The notes under the pieces were generated by a model, which saw nothing but the letters and a program-made list of their open reading frames with translations, had not been told where the DNA came from and did no database searches. Positions 33,078 to 43,454 of a DNA stretch of 64,000 nucleotides are shown here, one piece after another. Source of the stretch: J051 sp040289295 (GTDB lineage Bacteria; Armatimonadota; Fimbriimonadia; Fimbriimonadales; ATM1); contig PSLA01000008.1 in assembly GCA_040289295.1 (NCBI GenBank), positions 1-64,000 of the forward strand, in the 5' to 3' direction. Position numbers and translations under genes: made by a program. Each line of letters begins with the position of its first letter. Position 1 is the first letter of the stretch.

Positions 33078-34225
33078 GAGGCGAGCAGGGCGTGTACCTT
33101 CTCCGCCGCTTCCTGCACCGTGGCTGTGGGAAGGAGGTTCGCCTTCGCGAGAATCTCCCTCGCCTCCGCGGCGTTCGTTCCTTCGACGCGGACGACGATG
33201 GGTACGTTGACCTCAAGCTTCTCGGTGGCGGCGATAATTCCGCGCGCGACTTCATCGCCTCGGGTGATGCCGCCGAAGATGTTCACGAGGATCGCCTTCA
33301 CCCTGTCGTCCATAAGCACCAATTCCATACAGTCTTTAACGCGGTCTGCCTGTGCCCCTCCTCCGACGTCGAGGAAGTTTGCGGCCTTTTCTCCTGCACG
33401 AGCGATCTCATCCAGCGTGAGCATCACCAAACCGGCGCCGTTTCCAAGTACCCCGACGTTTCCATCTAGCCTTACGTAGGCGATGCCCCTGCGGGCGGCT
33501 TCTGCTTCGATCGGGTCGCCTGCCGCGTCGTCAGCATACTCCTTCCATTGCGGGCGTCGGAAGAGCGCGGCGTCATCGATCGTTACCTTCGCATCTGCCG
33601 CGACGATCTTCCCATCCGCAAGCAGGGCGCATGGATTTACCTCGACAAGCGTAGCGTCCTCCGCGGCGTAGGCGCGCGCCAAGCGCGTAACCATGGACGC
33701 CATCTGTCCAACGTGTTCCGCCCTGAAGCCAATAGCAGTGAGCGAGTCGCGCACCTCGTACTCCCACAGTCCCCACTTGGGGTTTACCGGGATGTGCGCG
33801 ATCGCCTCAGGGGTCTTTGCCGCGACCTCCTCGATGTCCATGCCTCCGGCGGCGCTCACCATCGCGACGGTCTGCTGCTTCGCGCGGTCGAGGAGAATGC
33901 CCACGTAGTACTCTTCAACGATATCGAGCATCGGCACGACGAGGACCAACTCGACCACCATCCCCTCTGGGTTCTGAACCGAAACGAGGCGTTTTCCCAG
34001 GATGCTACGGGTGAACTCGGCTGCCTCCGCCGGGGAGTTGCAAAGTTTTACGCCTCCTGCCTTGCCCCTTCCCCCCATAAGGACCTGGGCTTTCACGACC
34101 ACCTTGCCGCCGAGCCGCTCGGCCATCTCTCTTGCCTGCTCGGGAGTGGCGGCGACTTCGCCGGCGGGGACAGGGACGGCATAACTGGCAAGCAGGTCGC
34201 GGGCTTGATACTCGTGCAGTTTCAC
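33074..34225 (-). CDS. sucC: Succinyl-CoA synthetase (ADP-forming) beta subunit
   Basis: Beta subunit of the TCA enzyme. The ATP-grasp domain starts with KLHEYQARDLLASYAVPVP and has KAQVLMGGRGKAGG. The C-terminal part has VNIFGGITRGDEVA, the catalytic-domain GGI motif. I chose the GTG at 34225, since LHEYQ normally follows the start directly; the frame is open 22 codons further. The alpha subunit gene sucD does not follow. Instead folP overlaps the stop. Confidence 0.93.
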   Translation of the reverse strand: MKLHEYQARDLLASYAVPVPAGEVAATPEQAREMAERLGGKVVVKAQVLMGGRGKAGGVKLCNSPAEAAEFTRSILGKRLVSVQNPEGMVVELVLVVPMLDIVEEYYVGILLDRAKQQTVAMVSAAGGMDIEEVAAKTPEAIAHIPVNPKWGLWEYEVRDSLTAIGFRAEHVGQMASMVTRLARAYAAEDATLVEVNPCALLADGKIVAADAKVTIDDAALFRRPQWKEYADDAAGDPIEAEAARRGIAYVRLDGNVGVLGNGAGLVMLTLDEIARAGEKAANFLDVGGGAQADRVKDCMELVLMDDRVKAILVNIFGGITRGDEVARGIIAATEKLEVNVPIVVRVEGTNAAEAREILAKANLLPTATVQEAAEKVHALLAS

Positions 34226-34360
34226 CTCGCGCCAGAATACCTTCGCAGCGTCGCAACGCGGGCGCAAGCAGAGGCCAAACCGGCAATTCACTGGGTTTAC
34301 GAACGGGAACGGGCGGCCATCCCGTCTCGTAAGTAGTCATCGGAAAGGAGGATTCAAACG

Positions 34361-36028
34361 ATGTTGATTTCAGCACGCGCCCTGGGCGTTGCGGCCATGG
34401 GTGTGATCTTCGCTCTTGGCGCCGCGCCACAACTGAAGGTTGAGACCTACGTTACAGGCTTGTCGCTTCCGGTGCACATGGTGCAGGACCCGACAATGCC
34501 GAACGTGCAGTACGTTTTGCAGCAACGCGGTCGGATTCGGATCATCCAAAACGGGAACCTGCTCGGCACGGACTTCCTTGACCTGACCGGGATCGTGAGC
34601 CCCAGCGGGAGCGAGAGAGGCTTACTTGGCATGGCTTTCGATCCGGACTACCAGAACAATAGGCGCTTCTACGTCAACTTCACAAACACCAGCGGGAACA
34701 CCGTGATCGCGCGCTTCAAGCGATCCGTCAACGACCCGCTGCGGGCGGACCCATCCTCGCGGTTCGACTTCCTGTTCGGCACCAACCGATTCATCATACA
34801 GGACTTCTCCAACCACAATGGAGGCACTCTGATGTTTGGGCCGGACGGCTACCTCTACATCGGCATGGGCGATGGAGGCTCAGGTGGCGACCCCAACAAC
34901 CGCGCACAGAGCCCGAACTCTTGGCTTGGCAAGATGCTGCGCCTTGACGTCAACGTCTCCGACACGGACAACGTCGGCTACCGTGTGCCACCGGACAATC
35001 CGTTCCTTGATGGCGACCCAATCAGCGCACTTGGCGAGATTTGGGCTTTTGGACTAAGGAACCCGTGGAAGTTTTCGTTCGACAGCCCGCAGATGGGCGG
35101 GACCGGCGCCCTCGTTATCGCGGATGTGGGCCAAAACTCTTGGGAAGAGATCAACTATGAGCCCGCCGACCGCGGTGGCAGGAACTACGGTTGGAGCATT
35201 CGCGAAGGGAGGCACCCATACAATACGCAGCGCCAGCCTGCTTATACTCCGTTGACCGATCCGATCTGGGAATATGGACACGACGTGGGTGCCTCGATTA
35301 TCGGCGGGTACGTGTACCGTGGTACGATGCTGGGCTGCGAGTTTTTCGGCCGCTACTTCTACGGCGACTTTGTATCTCGCCGGCTTTTCTCAATCGGGCT
35401 GGCGATCGATCCGAACACCGGCGAGGCGACGGTCACCAACCAGATTGAGCACACGAACGATGTGGGCGGCACGGGGTTCGTTGGCAGCCTCTCTTCGTTC
35501 GGCGTGGACGCGAACGGGGAGCTGTACCTGGTTGATTACAACGGCACTATTCGTCGCCTTCTTCCGGAGAACGCGATCTGGATGACGAACATCACGACGC
35601 CGGACGGCGGAATCGTGTCTGGCGGTTTGCGCGATATTCTTTGCGTAGACGCTCGCATCATGCGCACGTTCTCCGACTTCACTCCGGAACTCGACCAGGC
35701 AAACTTGACGACGCTGGAGCTAAACCTGAAGACAGACATCACGAACCTGCAAGAGGTGGACGTCTCCATCACGGCAAGGATTGACCAGACCGTGGGCGGC
35801 GAGCTTCGAGTGTTTTTTAAGAACGTCACCACGGGTCTGTGGGAGCGCGTCGCCACCTTTGCCGTTGGTACGTCCGAGCAGACGTTCACGAGGCAGAACA
35901 TCCCAGCCACGAACTACCGGGACTCGAACGGCAACATCATGATGCAGGTTCGCTCCGTAGTCAACCTGCCGATCAGCGTTGCCACGTTCTTTACGAACGT
36001 GAACCAAATCAGGGTTACGCCCAGTTAG
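34361..36028 (+). CDS. Secreted PQQ-type glucose/sorbosone dehydrogenase-like protein
   Basis: A signal peptide (ALGVAAMGVIFALGAA) precedes a six-bladed beta-propeller. Family landmarks are SGSERGLLGMAFDPDY, GGTLMFGPDGYLYIGMGDGG, RNPWKFSF and IADVGQNSWEEINYE. A C-terminal extension of about 120 residues may be a beta sandwich. The ribosome site AAAGGAGG lies ten bases before the ATG. This family oxidises sugars with PQQ, but many members have unknown cofactor use. It is divergent from sucC. Confidence 0.88.
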   Translation: MLISARALGVAAMGVIFALGAAPQLKVETYVTGLSLPVHMVQDPTMPNVQYVLQQRGRIRIIQNGNLLGTDFLDLTGIVSPSGSERGLLGMAFDPDYQNNRRFYVNFTNTSGNTVIARFKRSVNDPLRADPSSRFDFLFGTNRFIIQDFSNHNGGTLMFGPDGYLYIGMGDGGSGGDPNNRAQSPNSWLGKMLRLDVNVSDTDNVGYRVPPDNPFLDGDPISALGEIWAFGLRNPWKFSFDSPQMGGTGALVIADVGQNSWEEINYEPADRGGRNYGWSIREGRHPYNTQRQPAYTPLTDPIWEYGHDVGASIIGGYVYRGTMLGCEFFGRYFYGDFVSRRLFSIGLAIDPNTGEATVTNQIEHTNDVGGTGFVGSLSSFGVDANGELYLVDYNGTIRRLLPENAIWMTNITTPDGGIVSGGLRDILCVDARIMRTFSDFTPELDQANLTTLELNLKTDITNLQEVDVSITARIDQTVGGELRVFFKNVTTGLWERVATFAVGTSEQTFTRQNIPATNYRDSNGNIMMQVRSVVNLPISVATFFTNVNQIRVTPS

Positions 36029-36099
36029 CGCCCGCCTCGGCGCGACCTTGTCAGGGCGGCAAAGCTTGCATCTGCCGCCCTCACTCTTTCTGCGCCAGA

Positions 36100-36780
36100 A
36101 TGCCGCGCGTGGCATGGACGAAGGCTGCAATACGCAAACTTGTTGAGACGCTTGAGGGGCAGCACGGCGTTGGCGACGAGAGGACGCGGCTCGACCCGAT
36201 GGATGAACTCATCTCTTGCATCCTGAGCCAGCACACTTCGGACGCCACATCGTTTCCAACTTTCTTTCGGCTCCGAGAGCGATATCGCTCCTGGGATCAG
36301 ATTGCCCGCTTGAGCGAACAACAGCTCGCCGAAGAAATCCACACCGTAGGCCTTGTGAATCAGAAGGCGCGTGCAATCCGCGCCGTGCTGCGCGAACTGC
36401 GTAAGCAGTTTGGCGCCTACACGCTCGAACCACTGAGGCAGATGGACATACAGGAAGCGCGCCGCTTTCTCCTATCGCTACCGGGCGTCGGCCCAAAGAC
36501 AGCGGCAATCGTGCTCTGCTTTGGTTTTGGTCTTCCTGCGATTCCTGTCGATACGCACGTCTTTCGCGTATCATGGCGGCTTGGTCTCATCGAGAAACGA
36601 GTCGGTGCCGACCGCGCGCACCTCCTTCTGGAGGAAATGGTGCCGTCCGACCTCGCCTACCGCTTTCATGTCGCGCTAATCCGCCACGGGCGCCGTACCT
36701 GCCATGCGCGGTCTCCGAGATGCGGCGAGTGTGCGGTTCGGCGTCGGTGCGCTTGGTATCGCGAGACGCGTGGGCAGTAA
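36100..36780 (+). CDS. nth: Endonuclease III (HhH-GPD, 4Fe-4S)
   Basis: A bifunctional glycosylase/AP lyase for oxidised pyrimidines. The HhH motif is LPGVGPKTAAIVL with catalytic Lys, followed by the catalytic Asp in PVDTHVFRV. The iron-sulfur cluster loop is C-X6-C-X2-C-X5-C near the end (CHARSPRCGEC and following). I chose the ATG at 36100 because the domain follows directly; the frame is open upstream without homologous content. Confidence 0.94.
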   Translation: MPRVAWTKAAIRKLVETLEGQHGVGDERTRLDPMDELISCILSQHTSDATSFPTFFRLRERYRSWDQIARLSEQQLAEEIHTVGLVNQKARAIRAVLRELRKQFGAYTLEPLRQMDIQEARRFLLSLPGVGPKTAAIVLCFGFGLPAIPVDTHVFRVSWRLGLIEKRVGADRAHLLLEEMVPSDLAYRFHVALIRHGRRTCHARSPRCGECAVRRRCAWYRETRGQ

Positions 36781-36789
36781 TCTCCCGGC

Positions 36790-39447
36790 ATGAGCAACGG
36801 CGAAGGAAGGGGTGTTGTGCAAAAGGCGATGGAGCGCTTAGCGGCCTTATGTGGGCCGGCATTCGCGGAATCCATGCGCGCCGAGTTTGCTGCTAGCGCC
36901 GACGAGGAGCGAGCCGCCGCGAACCTGCTCCGGTGGATAGACAGCACGCCCGGCGCAGAATCGCGCGCCGACCTCCTGTCGGTTGATCCTGGCTTCTCTC
37001 ACCGACTCGTCACGCTCATGGGCGCAAGCCAGGTTATGGCCGACGTCATCCACCAGAACCCCGAGATGGCGCTCATTCTCGCCGACCAGGGCGAGATCAG
37101 TCAGCCAATCACCCAGCGAACGCTTACTGAGGAAGCGGACCGGCTTCTCACGCCAGCGAAGACGTACCAACATCGGCTCGACCGGCTTCGATACCTGAAA
37201 CAGCGCGTATTGGTCCGCATCGTTTGGAACGACTTGAGTGCTGAGTGGCAACCGCCAAGAGTCTGGCTCGCGCTTTCTGATCTCGCCGACACCACGATCC
37301 GCTACGCCTTGCGCTTTGCTGCCGAGCAAGTCGGTGCAGACGAGGGGAAGATGGCTGTGCTCGCGATGGGCAAACTCGGCTCGCGCGAGCTGAATTACTC
37401 GTCCGACATCGACCTGATTCTCCTCGCCGAAGAGGCGGTTGCGTCTACCGATGCGCTTGAGCGATGCGGTGAAGCGTTGGTTACAGCTTTGATGGGCAAG
37501 ATGGGCAGGGGCTTCCTATACCGCGTGGACTACCGGCTGCGGCCCTTTGGCGGCACTGGCCCCATTATTCAGAGGTTACCGGCAGCAGTCGCATACTACC
37601 AACGATATGCCGAGCCGTGGGAGATACAAGCGCTGGTGCGGTGCCGTCCGTGCGCGGGTTCGTTCGAATTGGGAGAGCGATTCCTCGATGCCGTGCGACC
37701 GCAAGCGTATCGCCCCACGCGCAGCGAGCTGTTCTTGGACTCGCTTCTTCAGATGAAACTGCGATATGAAGAGGAGATTCGGCAAAAGGGCGACGACGAG
37801 CGGAACCTGAAGCACGGGACAGGAGGCATCCGTGACATTGAGTTCCTCGTGCAAGTCATGCAGTTGATGGAGGGATTTCGGAATCCGAAGCTACACGGTG
37901 CGGCCACGCTCGACGCTGTGGAGATGCTCGCGGACGCGGGGTTATTGACCCGCGCGGAGGCGGATGTGCTTTCGAGCGGATACGTCTTGTTGCGACAGGC
38001 TGAGCACCGAATCCAACTCCGCTTTAACGTTCAGTCGCACGACCTGCCGAAGAGGCGCGAGGAGTGCAATGCGCTTGCTCGACTTCTCGGCATGCGATCG
38101 TGGCAAGAGGCTGCGGCAGCCCTGCGGCGCCGTCGCAGGCAGGTGAGAGCGGTGCTCGAGCACCACATCCCGGTGGCGACGCCGCCTGCGACGGCGAGTG
38201 CGCTGTGCGAGGAGTTCGGGTATGCGAGCGACTCGGCTCACGCCAAGTCCCTTCGCAAACTTATCAGCTTCCATGAGAACGGCGAGGAAGTAGTGCGTGC
38301 TATTCGCTCCGAGGCAGCCGCTACCGAGAGGCTGCGCTTGATTGTCGAGCGAGCGCCAAGATTGCTACCCGATATCGCCTTTCACGCTGAGTTATGGGAC
38401 GTCGCGTTCTCTGAAGAAGTTGAGATGACGGACGACGAGTTCCGGCAGGTTCGCGAGAGAATGACCGAGGGCTTGACGGATGGTTCGATGGACTGGGAGC
38501 GGGCGTTTACCCTTTGGGTGCGACACCTCTTAACCGCAGTGGCGTTGCGGCACGCGAATCATGGACACAGCGTGCGGACAGCAGAAGCATTGACAGAGGT
38601 TGCGGATGCAGCGCTGATGTTGGCGCTTGACGAGATGGGTGCAGGCGACGTGGACGTTCTTGCCTTCGGTCGTTTGGGGAGCCGCGAACCTCTGCTGCCT
38701 TCCGACTGGGACGTAAGTTTCGTCGCTCTCGACAGCGAACGCCTCGCCGCCGCTGAGCACGCGGTGGAAGACTGCCTGCGCCTTTTTCGACGGCTACACG
38801 CTGCTGGCGTGCGCATCCCTGTGGACACGCGACTCCGCCCTGAAGGCTCTGCCGGGCCCCTTGTTCGCTCGATGACCGCATTGGAGCGGTACGCTGAAAC
38901 GTCTATGGAAACGTGGGAAAGACTCGCTTTCACCCGCGCTCGCTCGCTGCGGGGCATTCCGGAAGTGGAGTCGCTCGCGCACGCCGCTGCCGGTGGCGGG
39001 GGTCTTTCCGCAGACGCGATGACGGAGTTACTTGAGATGAAAGAGCGAGTGCAGCGCGAGCGAGTGTCGCCTGAGAGCGCCCGGCGCGACATCAAACTTG
39101 GGTCAGGCGGCTCGATTGAGATCGAGTGGCTGGCAGGTTGGCTCGAACTTCTACACGGGACCGTCGAACATACAGGAATACCCTCAAAGCTTGAAGCTTT
39201 CGCGAGGCGTGGTGTCATCTCAGAAGGCCGCAAGGAGGCGCTGATATCCTCGTACTGCCTGTTTGCTGACCTTCGCAATGCGATGTACCTGCTTGACATG
39301 CCGAGCACCTCCTCGCTTCCGCAGAGTGGGTCGGAAGACGAACAGCGTCTTGCCAGGTTCGTCGGTACGAGTGCGGACGTCCTCGCGTCTCGGGTGCGAG
39401 ATGCGCAGGAGATCGCGCTGAGATGCTGGGCGGAGGTGACCACGTGA
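36790..39447 (+). CDS. glnE: Glutamine synthetase adenylyltransferase/deadenylase
   Basis: GlnE adds AMP to, and removes it from, glutamine synthetase according to nitrogen state. Two nucleotidyltransferase domains are visible: the first with LGSRELNYSSDIDLILL, the second with LGSREPLLPSDWDVSFVAL. Each has an acidic DxD pair and is followed by a helical domain. The 885 residues are slightly fewer than the roughly 950 of the enterobacterial protein. plsY starts in its stop codon. Confidence 0.93.
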   Translation: MSNGEGRGVVQKAMERLAALCGPAFAESMRAEFAASADEERAAANLLRWIDSTPGAESRADLLSVDPGFSHRLVTLMGASQVMADVIHQNPEMALILADQGEISQPITQRTLTEEADRLLTPAKTYQHRLDRLRYLKQRVLVRIVWNDLSAEWQPPRVWLALSDLADTTIRYALRFAAEQVGADEGKMAVLAMGKLGSRELNYSSDIDLILLAEEAVASTDALERCGEALVTALMGKMGRGFLYRVDYRLRPFGGTGPIIQRLPAAVAYYQRYAEPWEIQALVRCRPCAGSFELGERFLDAVRPQAYRPTRSELFLDSLLQMKLRYEEEIRQKGDDERNLKHGTGGIRDIEFLVQVMQLMEGFRNPKLHGAATLDAVEMLADAGLLTRAEADVLSSGYVLLRQAEHRIQLRFNVQSHDLPKRREECNALARLLGMRSWQEAAAALRRRRRQVRAVLEHHIPVATPPATASALCEEFGYASDSAHAKSLRKLISFHENGEEVVRAIRSEAAATERLRLIVERAPRLLPDIAFHAELWDVAFSEEVEMTDDEFRQVRERMTEGLTDGSMDWERAFTLWVRHLLTAVALRHANHGHSVRTAEALTEVADAALMLALDEMGAGDVDVLAFGRLGSREPLLPSDWDVSFVALDSERLAAAEHAVEDCLRLFRRLHAAGVRIPVDTRLRPEGSAGPLVRSMTALERYAETSMETWERLAFTRARSLRGIPEVESLAHAAAGGGGLSADAMTELLEMKERVQRERVSPESARRDIKLGSGGSIEIEWLAGWLELLHGTVEHTGIPSKLEAFARRGVISEGRKEALISSYCLFADLRNAMYLLDMPSTSSLPQSGSEDEQRLARFVGTSADVLASRVRDAQEIALRCWAEVTT

Positions 39448-40097
39448 CAGTCTGGACGTTCGTCCTCGCAGTTGCGGCGTACCTTGTGGGGAGCCTTCCA
39501 TTCGGCTATTGGGTCGGACTAGCGATGGGGGTAGACGTTCGGCAGAAGGGAAGTGGGAACATAGGTGCCACGAACGTGTGGCGCTTACTGGGTGCGCGAG
39601 CAGGGCTCTCAGTGCTGTTGCTTGATGTGCTAAAGGGGTACGTACCGACATTCTGGTTCCCGATGGCGCTTTCTCGGTTAACGTCGGCGGTGACGTCGGT
39701 GGACCATGGCTTGCTGTTCGGCACGTGTGCAATTGTTGGCCACGTCGCGTCGGCGTTCCTACGGCTGAAGGGCGGGAAGGCGGTTGCGACCTCGCTCGGA
39801 GTGATGCTGGCGTTAACGCCCCTCGTTGGGGCGGTGGCGTTGGCAACGTTTGCGGTGTTGTTTGGTCTAACGAGGTACGTTAGTCTGTCGAGCCTTATCG
39901 CGGCGGCCGTGAGCGCAATCTCCGTCCAGTTCCTATCGGATTCGCTTGCAATCCGCGTAACGTACGTTGTAGTCGCGTTGCTGCTTTTTTATCGGCATCG
40001 CCCTAATATTGGTCGGCTGATTCGCGGTGAGGAGCGTCGTTTCGAATTCTCGTCTCGAAAGGCCCAGGAAGGAGGTAGCGAAGATGCGCTTGCTTGA
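39444..40097 (+). CDS. plsY: Acyl-phosphate:glycerol-3-phosphate acyltransferase
   Basis: PlsY makes lysophosphatidic acid from acyl phosphate in the membrane. The motifs are YLVGSLPFGYWVG, KGSGNIGATNVWR and LKGGKAVATSLG. Start at the GTG at 39444 is supported by GGAGG eight bases upstream and by the GTGA overlap with glnE. At 217 residues with several hydrophobic segments it has the usual size. Confidence 0.95.
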   Translation: MTVWTFVLAVAAYLVGSLPFGYWVGLAMGVDVRQKGSGNIGATNVWRLLGARAGLSVLLLDVLKGYVPTFWFPMALSRLTSAVTSVDHGLLFGTCAIVGHVASAFLRLKGGKAVATSLGVMLALTPLVGAVALATFAVLFGLTRYVSLSSLIAAAVSAISVQFLSDSLAIRVTYVVVALLLFYRHRPNIGRLIRGEERRFEFSSRKAQEGGSEDALA

Positions 40098-41163
40098 TCG
40101 GTATTTGCTTCGTGAGTTGGCTGCTCCTTTCTTAATCGGCACAGTGTCGGTAGTCTTGATGTTTCTTGCAAACACTCTGATCGCTTACGCGGGACAAATG
40201 TTCGCGAAGGAAGTGCCGATGCCTGCAGTATGGCAGTACTTGCTGTTCAAGATCCCGTCGACGCTGAACCTCACGCTTCCCGTGGGGATGACTATTGCGG
40301 CAGCACTTGCGGTTTCGCGGCTTGTTCGAGAGAGCGAGCTCTCGGCGATGCGCGCTAGTGGCATTTCGATACGTCGCGTGCTCGCACCGGTGTTCTTGGT
40401 GGGCGCGCTTGTTGCGGTGGCCAGTTTCATCCTTGCCGAACGCGTTACTCCTCACGCCGAGCGCGAAGCGTTCGAGCGTCTCCGGCGCATCTTCGCCAGT
40501 CCGGAAGCTCTCGGGGTGCGAACGAATACCAGTTTTCGGATCGGCGACGGTCAGTACACAGTCAACGTAGGCACGCTGCGCGAGGGGCCGCGCGGCTCCA
40601 TAGTGATGGACAACATTCTGGTGCTGCACAAACCGAAGCGCGACGAAGATTGGGTGTTGCAGGCAGCAAGCGCGTCCTATGAGGACGGGCTTCTGACACT
40701 CTACCGCCCGTCCATATGGATCTTCTCGGGCAAGCGCCTCGTCGAGTTCGAAGTTCAGGACGAATACGTGGTCAACCTGCGGCTCTCGCGCGAGGACTTC
40801 TTTGGCAATCCGCTGCCGGAGGAGCAAACGATCGCCGAGCTGCGCGCGAGCATCGAGCGGCTTCGCCGCATCGGCGCAGCAACACAGGACTTGGAGGTTG
40901 ACTACCACAGTCGCTTTGCGGTGCCGACGGCTTGTTTCGTGTTCGCGTTCTTCGCTCCGGTGTTCGCGCTCTGGTTCGCGCGCGGCGGGGCGTTCATGGG
41001 CGTGCTCTTCAGCATCATTACCGTGTTTTTGTACTACAATATCTGGGTCATATCGGCGCAGATTCTCGCCCGGAAGGGTCTGTTGCCGCCCATAGTCGGT
41101 GTGTGGTTTCCTAATGCGCTGTTCGTGGTTGCTGCGTTGGTGGCGCTGTGGCGATCGGAATGA
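40084..41163 (+). CDS. lptF: LptF/LptG family permease
   Basis: A component of the LPS export ABC transporter that extracts LPS from the inner membrane. The 359-residue protein has three N-terminal hydrophobic segments, a periplasmic beta-jellyroll region (about 140-250), and three C-terminal segments. Family marks are LLDRYLLRELAAPFLIGT and SELSAMRASGISIRRVL. The ATG at 40084 is preceded by AAGGAGG. It overlaps plsY by 14 bases and lptD by four. Confidence 0.9.
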   Translation: MRLLDRYLLRELAAPFLIGTVSVVLMFLANTLIAYAGQMFAKEVPMPAVWQYLLFKIPSTLNLTLPVGMTIAAALAVSRLVRESELSAMRASGISIRRVLAPVFLVGALVAVASFILAERVTPHAEREAFERLRRIFASPEALGVRTNTSFRIGDGQYTVNVGTLREGPRGSIVMDNILVLHKPKRDEDWVLQAASASYEDGLLTLYRPSIWIFSGKRLVEFEVQDEYVVNLRLSREDFFGNPLPEEQTIAELRASIERLRRIGAATQDLEVDYHSRFAVPTACFVFAFFAPVFALWFARGGAFMGVLFSIITVFLYYNIWVISAQILARKGLLPPIVGVWFPNALFVVAALVALWRSE

Positions 41164-43454
41164 GGACGAGTCGCGGGGACCTTCGCCCGTCATGGAAAGG
41201 GGCACGCAATTCGATTGTTGCATGCGTGTTGCTGTGTTGGGTGATGGGCTTGGCGGGGCAGACGCCGCTGGAGCCGCGTCGCTTTGATCCGAAACCGAGC
41301 CGGGATCAGCGCCTCCCGCCGCCGTACAGCCAGGAGCAGGAGACGTTCGAGTTGCGTGTGCTCTCGGCTGAGACGTTCGATCGCTCTGCGGACGGCAAGG
41401 AGGTGGTGGCACGTGGTGTAACGTTTGAGTACCGGGGCTACCGGGTTACGGCTGATGAGGCGATTGGTAACGTGGAGGAGGAAGTGTTCGCGTTACGCGG
41501 CAACGTGAACGTTCTGGGTCAGACGGAGGTGGTTCGAGGGAACACGGTGATCGTGAACTTTCGCGCGCGGACGTTTCGGATGGAAGCTGGGGATGTTGAT
41601 TTGCGGAAGGCGCTGTTCAAGGGGCGGGTGCTGACGGATTTGTATGTCGGGGCAAGTGAAGTGGAGGGAAGCGAAGGTTTGTTTCTTGCGCGCGGGGGTT
41701 CGGTCACGGGCTGCGACTACGCGAACGCGCACTACTCGTTTGACGCGAGGGTTGTGCGCGTAGTGCCTGATCGGAAGGTGGGGTTCGAAGGTGTGAAGGT
41801 TCGGGCGTTGGGCCGGACGCTGCTGACTGTTCCGCGTTTTGAGATACCGCTGCAGCGGCGGACGGGCGGTATCCTTCCGGATGTGGGGCAAAACGAGACG
41901 GAGGGGTTCTACGCGAAGTTTCGTTACGGCTTCCCGGTCGGCCAGGACTCTGGTGTGCTGCGCTTCGACATCATGTCGAAACGAGGGATCGCCGGTGGTG
42001 TGTTGTTCGATTACGCGAGCAGATTGTCGAAGGGGTTCCTTCAGGCGTACTCCGACTTCGATCGGAATGCTGGGAGGATCTCCTTTACGGGATCGGCGCA
42101 ACATCAGCAGCGATTCGGCTCGCTGCTGGTTGATGCGCGGCACGAGTCGTCACGGTTCAGTTTTCTGACGGGCCTGAGCACTGAGACCCATCGAACGGGG
42201 ACTCAACTCTCGCTGCTCAACCAGCGTGGTGCGTCCACGAGGCTTTCCTTCTCAAGGACGGAGAACGCTGGCAACTTTTCTCGCAGCGTAAGCAACAGCG
42301 TTACTTTCGTGGACCAACGACGGTGGTCTTCAGCGCTCGGCACGAACCTAACGGTTTCGCTCAACGCGGCGCGATCGAGGAGCGGCACGTTCACCGTCGA
42401 GCGGCAAGTGGTCGATACGCGGCTGACGGCGACTTACGACGCGGGGGTTGCTTCCGCAGAGTTGGCGTTCAACCGCAACATCCCGATTGGAGAGAATCAG
42501 AACTTTGTTGCTGCGATCGAGCAACTCCCGGTGATCACGTTCCGTAGCGATCGGCGGCGGTTGATCGGCGATCGGAGCCGGCTGCCCGACTTCACCGTGG
42601 CGCTGTCGGCGGGCAACTATCGGGACAACTTCGCCCAGCGAGACGTGGGTCGCTACCTGTTCGACATTCGCACTCGCGGGGGTAGGCAGGCACAAACGGG
42701 GTTCTTGTATCAGTTCGAGGCGGGGTTTCTGCAAGGGTTCTACTCCGATGACACGGCGCAGTACGTGCCTTCTCTCAACGCGACCTTCGGCTATCGGATG
42801 AACGAGCGGGCAGCCACAACGCTTCGCTACAACTACCGAAGGCAGCACGGCTTCACGCCGCTTTCATTCGACCGCACGGGCAGTTTCCACGTGGCAAGCC
42901 TGGACAGCATGACTGAAGTGGTGCGGGGATTGCGCTTGGGCGGGCAAGTGGGTTTTGACTTCAACCGGGACCGGCAGGGGCAGATCGCATGGCAGTCGCC
43001 TGCAGTGCGGCTTGAGTACGAGCCCTCACGGCAGTTCCGCTTTCGGGCGCTGGCGAACTACCTTCCTGATCGCCGCGAGTGGGGAAGCTTGCGAATGGAC
43101 GCAGCGGGGCAGTTTGGGGACTTTCGGTTCGGGGTCTCAGGAAGATATGACGGCATTCGCAACCGCTGGGGCTCGGTGAACCTGTACTTCGACGGGTTAA
43201 CGCTGGGGAGGCTTCGCCTGGCGACGCTGCTGAGATACAACGGCTTCTTGAACCGGTTTGACGCTGCGCACTTCTCGTTTATCTACGACCTTCATTGCGC
43301 GGAGGCGGTGTTGCAGGTTTTGGACACGAGGACGGGCTTCCGTCCTGGGAGGGAAGTAGTTTTTCTTATCCGTTTGAAGGCATTGCCCTTCAGCAGTTCG
43401 TTCGGCGTTGGCCGGGGTGGGCAGCCGCTGGATCTGGGCACCGGAGGGTTCTGA
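41160..43454 (+). CDS. lptD: LPS-assembly outer-membrane protein LptD (OstA)
   Basis: A signal peptide (about residues 18-35) precedes an OstA/LptA-like beta-jellyroll domain (VVARGVTFEYRGYRVTADEA, EEVFALRGNVNVLG). A large beta barrel follows with many alternating strands. The C-terminal region has CAEAVLQVLDTRTGFRPGRE and an RLKA element, as in LptD of cyanobacteria and related phyla. The ATG overlaps the lptF stop (ATGA); a GTG at 41148 is an alternative. Adjacency to lptF confirms the pathway. Confidence 0.88.
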   Translation: MRTSRGDLRPSWKGARNSIVACVLLCWVMGLAGQTPLEPRRFDPKPSRDQRLPPPYSQEQETFELRVLSAETFDRSADGKEVVARGVTFEYRGYRVTADEAIGNVEEEVFALRGNVNVLGQTEVVRGNTVIVNFRARTFRMEAGDVDLRKALFKGRVLTDLYVGASEVEGSEGLFLARGGSVTGCDYANAHYSFDARVVRVVPDRKVGFEGVKVRALGRTLLTVPRFEIPLQRRTGGILPDVGQNETEGFYAKFRYGFPVGQDSGVLRFDIMSKRGIAGGVLFDYASRLSKGFLQAYSDFDRNAGRISFTGSAQHQQRFGSLLVDARHESSRFSFLTGLSTETHRTGTQLSLLNQRGASTRLSFSRTENAGNFSRSVSNSVTFVDQRRWSSALGTNLTVSLNAARSRSGTFTVERQVVDTRLTATYDAGVASAELAFNRNIPIGENQNFVAAIEQLPVITFRSDRRRLIGDRSRLPDFTVALSAGNYRDNFAQRDVGRYLFDIRTRGGRQAQTGFLYQFEAGFLQGFYSDDTAQYVPSLNATFGYRMNERAATTLRYNYRRQHGFTPLSFDRTGSFHVASLDSMTEVVRGLRLGGQVGFDFNRDRQGQIAWQSPAVRLEYEPSRQFRFRALANYLPDRREWGSLRMDAAGQFGDFRFGVSGRYDGIRNRWGSVNLYFDGLTLGRLRLATLLRYNGFLNRFDAAHFSFIYDLHCAEAVLQVLDTRTGFRPGREVVFLIRLKALPFSSSFGVGRGGQPLDLGTGGF

